Shown: positions 57,666-64,000 of the stretch, one piece after another
Position numbering within the stretch: position 1 is the stretch's first letter
Layout of the letters: each line of letters opens with the position of its first letter
Position numbers and translations under genes: made by a program
The notes under the pieces: generated by a model
What the model saw: the letters and a program-made list of their open reading frames with translations, nothing else
What the model was told of the DNA's origin: nothing
Database searches by the model: none
NCBI GenBank assembly: GCA_024743405.1
Contig: JANSWP010000003.1
Location: 124,001-188,000, forward strand
Direction: 5' to 3'
DNA length: 64,000 nt
Source of the DNA: Bacteroidota bacterium
GTDB taxonomy: Bacteria; Bacteroidota; Bacteroidia; Chitinophagales; Saprospiraceae

Positions 57666-58515
57666 TGGTTTCGATATACTTTTTTTGAATTATGATTACC
57701 GATAAAATGAGCAAGGCAAAGAAAAATCCGAGTGTTGCCGAGTATCCCATGTGATAATATTGGAAGGCTTGTTTATAAATGTATAAAACCGAAGAAAGGG
57801 TACTATTGAGTGGTCCACCACCAGTCATAATATAAGGCTCTATGAAAAGAGAAAATCCGCCAATAGTAGATAAAATGACTACCATGAAAATGGTTGGATT
57901 AATCAACGGTAAAGTGATGTGTCGAAATTTTTGCCAATGGGAAGCCCCCTCAATTTCAGCAGCCTCATAATAAGAAGGTGGCACAGTTTGTAAGCCGACC
58001 AAAAATAAAATCACATAGAGTCCTACATTTTTCCAAGTTGCCATGACTGCGATTGACCCCATCGCAATATCGGGGTCGACTAACCAACCTACTTTTCCGA
58101 ATCCTATATTCACTAATAATCGATTGATAATCCCCGAGTCAAAGGCCAAAAGCTGTTGCCAAAGAATGGTCACAACGACTCCTGAAACAATAACTGGAAG
58201 AAAAAAAGCAGCGCGATAAAAACCTTGTAGTTTAATTTTTCGATTCAAAAATTCAGCTAATGCGAGTGCGAATATTAATTGTAAAGGAATATGAATGACC
58301 AGGAACTTTAAGGTGTTGAGTATTGCTTTCCAAAACATTCGGTCATTAAACATGCGGGAATAATTTGTCGTACCGACAAATTCGACAGGAGAAATAATAT
58401 TCCACTTATGAAAAGTCAGAAACAAGGAAAAGCACACAGGAAAAGCTACAAACACTACGAAATGAATTAAGTAGGGCGCAACGAATAAATATGGAAGCCA
58501 TTTGTTTTTTTTCAT
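57658..58515 (-). CDS. Sugar ABC permease, MalF type
   Basis: A 285-aa inner-membrane permease. The opening is WLPYLFVAPYLIHFVVFVAFPV, with the EAA loop YEAAEIEGASHWQKFRHITLPLI. It is the partner of the MalG-type subunit. It overlaps the solute-binding protein gene by 4 bp. Confidence 0.93.
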   Translation of the reverse strand: MKKNKWLPYLFVAPYLIHFVVFVAFPVCFSLFLTFHKWNIISPVEFVGTTNYSRMFNDRMFWKAILNTLKFLVIHIPLQLIFALALAEFLNRKIKLQGFYRAAFFLPVIVSGVVVTILWQQLLAFDSGIINRLLVNIGFGKVGWLVDPDIAMGSIAVMATWKNVGLYVILFLVGLQTVPPSYYEAAEIEGASHWQKFRHITLPLINPTIFMVVILSTIGGFSLFIEPYIMTGGGPLNSTLSSVLYIYKQAFQYYHMGYSATLGFFFALLILSVIIIQKKYIETND

Positions 58516-59804
58516 GATTCATTGTTTCCTAATAAGACATTGACTGCTCGGGCAGCGTCTTCAATGGCTTTTTCTGGGGATTTTTTATTGTAAATCACAC
58601 ACGCTTCATATTCCTGCGAGATAATGTCAAATACTTCGACAATCACTTCACAGTTATCAACTCCTTTTACGTAATTAGCCTGCTTTGCAAACTTCACAAC
58701 TTTCGGATTTTTTAAAAAGTAATCCGAAAAAAGCGAATCCTTTTCCAACTGTTGTCGCCTCGGCAATTGACCTGAAGTTTCCAAAAAAACCTTATCACCC
58801 TCCCGATTTATCATCGTTTTTATAAAATTCCAGGCTACTTGTGGATTTTCGCAAGTATTAAAAATGACTATATTTTTTGGGTCAGCATAAGTATAAACTG
58901 GGCCGGTATGGTCGTCGGGAACATGCATCGGGGAGAAATCGAAATCGAAATCTTCCCGCGTTTTAAATTTTTCGGAATGCTCAATTTCCCAAGGTCCCGT
59001 CCATTTTGTCATTACTTTTTCAGCAATAAATGGATCCTGCGCTGCCGATAAACGTTCTCGTGAGTAATATTGATTGATATATAGTTTTTGTAAAAACCGA
59101 AATACATTTACGGCATGTTCATTATTAAAAGCTGCTTTATTATTTTTTACCAATGAGCCACCATCTGACGCAGCGATGTATAAAGAATAGAAATTAAAAA
59201 ACCGCTCATACCAGATCACTTTTACTGAAGTATAGCCAAGCCATTTGTCAATGTATCCGTCATTATCCGAATCTTCTTTTACTTTTTCTCCTGCTGCCAA
59301 GTATTCAGAATAGGTAAGTGGTACCTCCGTCGTGCCGATTTTTGATAAAAAGGTTCTATTATAAATGGTCATTATCGGATTTATCTTCCACGGCACTTGA
59401 TAAATATGTCCGTCGGAAGAAGTGATTTCCTTCACGGTTTCTTTGCCACATCTTTCCGTAATGAATTCTGTAAATCCTTCCAATGAATCCAGTGCAATCA
59501 ACACGCCTGCTTTTGCATACATTTCGACACTCCCTTGCCACATATTGGCGTAAATGTCAGGCGTTGTTTTGCCGACTACTGCGGCTAGAATAACTTCTTC
59601 GCTCGATTGCCCTTCGGGAACGGGCTGAAGCCGAACCATTTGATTCGGATGTTCTTTATTCCATTTCTCTGTAAATTCTTTTGCAAATTCTATTTCTCTG
59701 TTATTATTGGAAGACCAAAATAATAAGCCATTCTGTTCCGATACGGAACGTTCGCAGGAAAAGAAAATGAGTACAATGAACGCAAGTAGGATTTTATTTG
59801 ACAT
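58512..59804 (-). CDS. Sugar ABC solute-binding lipoprotein
   Basis: A 430-aa lipoprotein (lipobox VLIFFSC, Cys17) of the extracellular solute-binding family 1. Motifs are FWSSNNNREIEFAKEFTEKWNKEHP, PDIYANMWQGSVEMYAKAGVLIALD, YNRTFLSKIG and TKWTGPWEIE. It captures the sugar and delivers it to the two permeases. Sugar ABC importers are uncommon in Bacteroidota, which normally use SusCD systems. Confidence 0.92.
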   Translation of the reverse strand: MSNKILLAFIVLIFFSCERSVSEQNGLLFWSSNNNREIEFAKEFTEKWNKEHPNQMVRLQPVPEGQSSEEVILAAVVGKTTPDIYANMWQGSVEMYAKAGVLIALDSLEGFTEFITERCGKETVKEITSSDGHIYQVPWKINPIMTIYNRTFLSKIGTTEVPLTYSEYLAAGEKVKEDSDNDGYIDKWLGYTSVKVIWYERFFNFYSLYIAASDGGSLVKNNKAAFNNEHAVNVFRFLQKLYINQYYSRERLSAAQDPFIAEKVMTKWTGPWEIEHSEKFKTREDFDFDFSPMHVPDDHTGPVYTYADPKNIVIFNTCENPQVAWNFIKTMINREGDKVFLETSGQLPRRQQLEKDSLFSDYFLKNPKVVKFAKQANYVKGVDNCEVIVEVFDIISQEYEACVIYNKKSPEKAIEDAARAVNVLLGNNES

Positions 59805-59834
59805 TATGTCTATTTACACTGTATGAAAAAACCC

Positions 59835-60890
59835 TCAATAAACCTCTTCTTTCAATCTATCCAAAACACCCTCAATCGACAAATCTGCACCACAAATAAC
59901 TTGGTCAGAAGCACCGTAATATAGCACAATATTATCGCCATTCACCACATGACCATTGGTAAAAACAACATTGTTGAAAAACCCCTTTTTCTCATAATCA
60001 GCTGTTGGTTCAAGAATTGGCTTGACTGAACGAGCAATTACTTTTGAAGGATCTTTCAAATCAAGCAAAATAGCTCCGAGGCAGTATCGACTATTCTCGT
60101 CAGCACCGTGATAAATCGCCAACCAACCTTCTTTTGTTTTAATAGGTGTTGCACCAGCGCCTACTCTTTCACTATCCCACATTCCTTTTCGAGTACGAGC
60201 GATGCACTGATGATTGCCCCAATGAGTTAGGTTTTCAGAGGTTGCAAGCCATATAAAATTTCCTCCAATATCCACTCCCGACGGGCGATGTAAGCAGTAA
60301 TAATTTCCATCGATTTTCTCTTCAAATAAAGCGCAATCTTTATTGTGAGGCGGAAGAATCATGCCTTCTCTTGAAAAATTCTTCCAGTCAGAAGTCCGTA
60401 TCAACCCTACGCCTACACCATTTTCAGATACTTGAGTATAAGTCAAATGATAAACTCCGTTAATTAGCGCAATCCGACAATCTTCTATGCCGAAGGTTTC
60501 TAGTTTGCCTTCCCCAAAAATTCTGGTTGGTTGGTGGTCTTTTGGTTCATGAAAATGTACGCCGTCATCACTGCAAACCAATCGCAAATGAGAAATAGTG
60601 GAGAGGTAATTTGTGTTTCCATGCTTAATGATTCGAGCATCAGAAAGGTCAACTTTTGGGTCGTTTTTATCAAATTCAATGATTTTAAAGCCCCCGTTTT
60701 CATTCATTATGGGAAAGGAAATAATTCCTAGTTTCTGTATTGGTCTTTCTGCCACTCGAAGCAATAACCAAGTTTTTCCTTCGAAAGAAAAAGCACTTGG
60801 ATTCATCACACATTCGACCACAAAACCTGCTTGGCTCGCGTCTATATCTTGGGTAGTTATTATCGGATTTTCAATAAATCTATTTACCAT
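59835..60890 (-). CDS. GH130 family glycoside phosphorylase-type enzyme (short form)
   Basis: A 351-aa cytoplasmic GH130 protein of the usual length. Motifs are NPSAFSFEGKTWLLLRVAER, FGIEDCRIALINGVYHLTYT with the GH130 catalytic Asp, and GWLAIYHGADENSRYCLGAILLDLKDPSKVIARS. It probably cleaves beta-linked mannosides using phosphate to give mannose-1-phosphate; hydrolytic members exist, so the mechanism is not certain. It is the first gene of the minus-strand importer cluster. Confidence 0.9.
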   Translation of the reverse strand: MVNRFIENPIITTQDIDASQAGFVVECVMNPSAFSFEGKTWLLLRVAERPIQKLGIISFPIMNENGGFKIIEFDKNDPKVDLSDARIIKHGNTNYLSTISHLRLVCSDDGVHFHEPKDHQPTRIFGEGKLETFGIEDCRIALINGVYHLTYTQVSENGVGVGLIRTSDWKNFSREGMILPPHNKDCALFEEKIDGNYYCLHRPSGVDIGGNFIWLATSENLTHWGNHQCIARTRKGMWDSERVGAGATPIKTKEGWLAIYHGADENSRYCLGAILLDLKDPSKVIARSVKPILEPTADYEKKGFFNNVVFTNGHVVNGDNIVLYYGASDQVICGADLSIEGVLDRLKEEVY

Positions 60891-60993
60891 AAAGTATGTT
60901 TTGAATTCCGCCAGAAGAATATTGCAAATTTGATAAAATGGGGATCAGTCCAGTAATTTGTGTAAACCAAAACATGCTCTTATAAGGTAAAAT

Positions 60994-61206
60994 CTTAAAC
61001 TGCCTTTCCAGCGGCAAAAATTCACTGAGTTGACCAATTCCCAGTGGGAAATTATAAAAGAATTTGTGGAAAACAATCGAATACGAAAACATTGTCTGCG
61101 TATCATTGTCAATGCCATATTGAAATCAACAACCACGGGGCAGAATAAAAATCTCAGTCTGCCTATATTTAACAACTCTTTATCAAAATTTTGTAAAACA
61201 TTGAAT
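60994..61206 (+). pseudogene. IS5-family (DUF4096) transposase N-terminal remnant
   Basis: In the plus-strand frame, FTELTNSQWEIIKEFVENNR, IRKHCLRIIVNAILKSTTTG and a stop at 61204-61206 match the N-terminal DUF4096 segment of IS5-type transposases (LTDSQW...KRKHSLR...AILxxxRTGxQW). The DDE domain is missing, and the segment after TTTG is unlike the family. It is a truncated remnant in the gap between the divergent GH130 and HYC_CC_PP-type genes. Confidence 0.7.
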
Positions 61207-61218
61207 TAGAATATTTTG
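61190..61218 (+). promoter_or_regulatory. Candidate Bacteroidota promoter for the 61239 gene and CusA
   Basis: TTTG (61190-61193) and TATTTTG (61212-61218), separated by 18 nt, resemble the -33/-7 boxes (TTTG, TAnnTTTG; one base short). Initiation would fall near 61225, supporting translation from ATG 61239 rather than from TTG 61224. Confidence 0.4.
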
Positions 61219-61238
61219 TAAGTTTGTCATCTGTTTCA

Positions 61239-61622
61239 ATGACAATGCATAAAATTAGTTCGACATATAGATTCATTGCTTTTTTGTTAGCATCCTTGGT
61301 GTTCTTTACTTCAAGCGGATTTGTATTGGGGAAACACCAATGTAAGTTGAAAGAGCAAAATAAGGAATTGACTTGTGCAGAAACCGGTTGTCAAAAAGGC
61401 TGTTGTTCTACTGATTTCCAATATTTCAAACTTGACCAAGACCAACAAACGACAACGCTTAATTTTGACATCAATTCGGAGTTAATACAATTCTTGACGG
61501 CTTATTTAGTCGTGTTTTTCATCGATGAATTTTTTGAAACGGCTACTCTGACTGATGATGATTATAAACCACCATTAATATCGAAGGACATTCCTGTCCT
61601 ATTCGAATCCTTCCTTTTATAG
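61239..61622 (+). CDS. HYC_CC_PP-type small membrane/periplasmic protein
   Basis: About 127 aa from ATG 61239 (MTMHKISS); ATG 61245 and an upstream TTG 61224 are alternatives. An N-terminal hydrophobic segment (FIAFLLASLVFFTSSGFVLG) is followed by KHQC, CAETGCQKGCC and a C-terminal PP motif (YKPPLISKD), the HYC...CC...PP pattern. Members sit next to CusA/CzcA pumps in Bacteroidota, as here (135 bp upstream). The Cys and His suggest metal binding, but the role is unproven. Confidence 0.8.
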   Translation: MTMHKISSTYRFIAFLLASLVFFTSSGFVLGKHQCKLKEQNKELTCAETGCQKGCCSTDFQYFKLDQDQQTTTLNFDINSELIQFLTAYLVVFFIDEFFETATLTDDDYKPPLISKDIPVLFESFLL

Positions 61623-61757
61623 CTTTCCTTTTCTTTTCATTGAAATTTCAATGCTCGGCATTGCAGATTCAATACTGCCATTGGATTTATTCAATTAAAT
61701 CTGATTTGAATGCATTTCTGATAATTATCGGAATTGAAAAAGAAAAGTAAATGCTTT

Positions 61758-64000
61758 ATGCTCAATAATTTCATTCGATTTTTTCTCGAAAATAAGTTAG
61801 TTGCTTATTTATTACTTCTGCTGTTTGTTGGTTGGGGCTTAGTGACTGCGCCTTTTGATTTTGGAATCAAAGACCTTCCTCGTGACCCAGTAGCAGTAGA
61901 TGCCATTCCCGATATTGGAGAAAATCAACAAATCGTTTTTACCAAATGGATGGGGCGATCTCCGCAAGATGTAGAAGATCAAATTTCTTACCCCTTGACG
62001 ACAGCATTGTTGGGCATTCCGGGTGTAAAAAGTGTGCGTAGTAATTCCATGTTTGGTTTTTCCAGCATCTATTTGATTTTTAATGACGATGTGGAATTTT
62101 ATTGGAGCAGAAGCCGAATTTTGGAGAAACTCAATTCGCTTCCTGCCAATACTTTGCCTGAGGGTGTTCAACCAACGTTGGGACCTGATGCGACTGCCTT
62201 GGGGCAAATTTTTTGGTACACGTTGGAAGGAAGAGACAAAGACAACAATCCAACAGGCGGATGGGATTTACACGAGCTTCGGACAATTCAGGATTTTTAT
62301 GTTCGGTATGGTTTGTCTGCAGCTGAAGGCGTGGCTGAAGTCGCTTCAATAGGTGGCTTTGTGAAAGAATATCAAGTCGATGTTGACCCAGATGCGATGA
62401 AGGTTCATAACATCAATTTGGAACAAGTGATGAAGGCGATAAAGGGCAGTAATATTGATGTGGGTGCACAGACGATTGAAATTAATTTGGCGGAATATTT
62501 TGTACGAGGGTTGGGCTATGTTCAGCAGATTGAAGACATTGAAAAGAGTGTAGTCAAGGTAGAAAATAATGTGCCAATACGAATTGGCGACATTGCAAAA
62601 GTGAATATTGCACCTGCGACTCGACGGGGTGTTTTAGATAAATCGGGAACAGAGGCAGTTGGTGGGGTAGTGGTTGCTCGTTATGGCGCAAATCCATTAG
62701 AAGTTATTCAAAATGTAAAGGCAAAAATTGCCGAATTAGAACCTGGACTTGCTTCTAAAACTTTGAAAGATGGTACAATTTCGCAAGTGAATATTGTTCC
62801 ATTTTATGACCGTACTCAACTGATAAATGAAACTATTGGCACATTAGAAGAGGCTTTGACCCTCGAAATCTTGGTTACGATTATCGTGGTCATTTTGATG
62901 TTATTGAATTTAAAATCTTCCATTTTAATTTCGGGAACATTGCCTGTCGCCGTGTTGATGTGCTTTATCGCTATGAAGTATTTTGGTGTGGATGCCAATA
63001 TTGTCGCACTTTCTGGAATTGCGATTGCGATTGGAACAATGGTAGATATGGGCATTGTACTGATTGAAAGTATAGTGAATCGAATAGAAAGCCAGCATCC
63101 ACCCCCAGCCTCTAAAGGGGAACTTCCGCCATCTGTGCCCACAGCGGGAAGCGGCTCCCATTTAGGGGCTAGGGGCGCGACTGGGGGTGCGAAAAAAGAA
63201 AGCCTCCTCGAAACTATTTACATCGCCACGACAGAAGTTGCCTCGGCAGTTATTACAGCAGTGGCAACGACAGTCATAAGTTTCCTTCCCGTATTCACAA
63301 TGGAAGCGGCGGAAGGCAAATTGTTTAAGCCATTAGCCTATACAAAAACATTTGCTTTGATTGCTTCGATTATTGTGGCGATTACGATTATTCCGCCATT
63401 GGCGCATTCTGTTTTTTCAATTAAATCGAAAAAGAAAGCGGTCACATATCTTGGAAATGGATTGGCTTTGATTGCAGGATTGATAGTTGCCTTTCTTTAT
63501 AATCCTTTTTTGGGGAGCATCTTATCAATAGTCGGATTGGCAGGGATAATTAATTCATTGATCCAACAATACAGTTCTGATCGAAATGCCAAAATATTTT
63601 CTTGGCTAACTAATATTATATATGCCCTTATTGTTGCTTGGTTATTAGCAACTGTTTGGATGCCTTTAGGCGTAAACAAAAGCAATTTATCCAATTTCTT
63701 TTTCATAGTTGTTGTGGCAGGAGGGTTGATTGGACTTTTTTATATCATTATTCATTTTTACGAAAATATTTTACGGTTTCTTTTACGCTTCAAAATCCTG
63801 TTTTTGGTTTTAGTCGGCTTTATTGTTTATCAGGGATTTCTAATTTTTAAAAATACGGGTGAGGAATTTATGCCCTCACTCGACGAAGGTTCTTTTTTAT
63901 TAATGCCGACTTCCATGCCTCATTCTGGAATGCAGGAAAATGTAAAAAACCTGCGATTGCTTGATATGGCAGTGACTTCGATTCCTGAAGTTGAAACCGT
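61758..64000 (+). CDS. CusA/CzcA-type heavy-metal RND efflux pump (3' end missing)
   Basis: The frame is open from ATG 61758 to the window edge (747 codons). It is an inner-membrane RND pump of the heavy-metal efflux group: MLNNFIRFFLENKLVAYLLL start, DLPRDPVAVDAIPDIGENQ, KWMGRSPQDVEDQISYPLTT, GFSSIYLIFNDDVEFYW, the membrane segments around GTMVDMGIVLIESIVNRIE, then TEVASAVITAVATTVISFLPVF and GEEFMPSLDEGSFLLMP. It probably exports Cu(I)/Ag(I) or Zn/Co/Cd. A 30-codon insert encoded by a GC-rich palindrome (63100-63189) lies in the loop after IVNRIESQ. Partner CusB/CusC genes would be outside the window. Confidence 0.93.
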   Translation, partial: MLNNFIRFFLENKLVAYLLLLLFVGWGLVTAPFDFGIKDLPRDPVAVDAIPDIGENQQIVFTKWMGRSPQDVEDQISYPLTTALLGIPGVKSVRSNSMFGFSSIYLIFNDDVEFYWSRSRILEKLNSLPANTLPEGVQPTLGPDATALGQIFWYTLEGRDKDNNPTGGWDLHELRTIQDFYVRYGLSAAEGVAEVASIGGFVKEYQVDVDPDAMKVHNINLEQVMKAIKGSNIDVGAQTIEINLAEYFVRGLGYVQQIEDIEKSVVKVENNVPIRIGDIAKVNIAPATRRGVLDKSGTEAVGGVVVARYGANPLEVIQNVKAKIAELEPGLASKTLKDGTISQVNIVPFYDRTQLINETIGTLEEALTLEILVTIIVVILMLLNLKSSILISGTLPVAVLMCFIAMKYFGVDANIVALSGIAIAIGTMVDMGIVLIESIVNRIESQHPPPASKGELPPSVPTAGSGSHLGARGATGGAKKESLLETIYIATTEVASAVITAVATTVISFLPVFTMEAAEGKLFKPLAYTKTFALIASIIVAITIIPPLAHSVFSIKSKKKAVTYLGNGLALIAGLIVAFLYNPFLGSILSIVGLAGIINSLIQQYSSDRNAKIFSWLTNIIYALIVAWLLATVWMPLGVNKSNLSNFFFIVVVAGGLIGLFYIIIHFYENILRFLLRFKILFLVLVGFIVYQGFLIFKNTGEEFMPSLDEGSFLLMPTSMPHSGMQENVKNLRLLDMAVTSIPEVET
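63100..63189. repeat. 90-nt GC-rich palindrome inserted in frame in the CusA gene
   Basis: CACCCCCAG (63100-63108) pairs with CTGGGGGTG (63181-63189), and CTCTAAAGGGGAACTTCCGC pairs imperfectly with GCGGCTCCCATTTAGGGG. The GC content is far above the surrounding gene. The length is exactly 90 nt (30 codons), so the frame is kept. It looks like a REP-type repeat of the kind with CCCCTAAAGGGG cores seen in Bacteroidota genomes. Confidence 0.75.

Overview
The window (about 38% GC by eye) looks like a chromosome segment of an aerobic member of the Bacteroidota, most likely the Saprospiria/Saprospiraceae. The evidence is C-terminal type IX secretion (T9SS) sorting domains on three large secreted proteins, very large HYR-like/dockerin-like cell-surface proteins, an HYC_CC_PP-type small protein before a CusA pump, a Bacteroidota-style ECF sigma factor with a membrane TPR partner, weak ribosome binding sites, and promoter-like TTTG/TAnnTTTG boxes. 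No rRNA, tRNA or CRISPR array was seen.

Layout: (1) 1-8.6 kb, plus strand: the 3' part of a secreted GH31 enzyme, a lipoprotein dehydrogenase-like beta-propeller with HEAT repeats and cytochrome c, a YheT-type hydrolase, an MBL-fold hydrolase and an unknown helical protein. (2) 8.7-15.9 kb, minus strand: DUF4177 and DUF1330 proteins, an outer-membrane barrel, a TPR protein overlapping a sugar nucleotidyltransferase, dUTPase and pyruvate kinase. (3) 16.2-19.0 kb, plus strand: acpP-fabF-rnc, then a convergent LRR-BRCT protein. (4) 21.7-33.5 kb: two paralogous giant T9SS surface proteins (2331 and 1304 aa), each with a long leader region. (5) 33.8-36.3 kb: two decayed transposases (ISAzo13-like and ISKra4-like) back to back. 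(6) 36.4-38.7 kb: ECF sigma factor, TPR membrane protein and a small unknown protein. (7) 38.8-50.1 kb: a ferredoxin energy-conservation operon with a 1650-aa pyruvate:ferredoxin oxidoreductase, RnfC-D-G-E-A, a 59-aa NqrM-like cysteine protein, a plant-type ferredoxin-NADP reductase and RnfB. (8) 50.3-52.9 kb: MlaE-MlaF-MlaD lipid transporter. (9) 53.0-60.9 kb, minus strand: a complete sugar ABC importer with two GH130 phosphorylase-type enzymes and an alpha-barrel-like lipoprotein. (10) 61.0-64.0 kb: an IS5-type transposase scrap, the HYC_CC_PP-type protein and a CusA/CzcA pump cut by the window edge.

The genes of region 7 form one electron circuit. PFOR makes reduced ferredoxin from a 2-oxoacid. 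Rnf can then pump ions while reducing NAD, and the FNR can exchange electrons with NADP(H). Region 9 reads as import of a (manno)oligosaccharide followed by intracellular phosphorolysis.

The least explained signal is non-coding. It is a family of long imperfect hairpins just 3' of genes (around 6.8, 7.8, 9.1, 10.6, 13.7, 37.0 and 38.1 kb, with a related family at 9.74, 19.04, 36.3, 48.1 and 52.95 kb). Several share a conserved core of about 50 nt inside arms that differ from locus to locus but pair within each locus, and the small stem at the centre of the core shows a compensatory base change. A separate GC-rich palindrome of exactly 90 nt sits in frame inside the CusA coding sequence.
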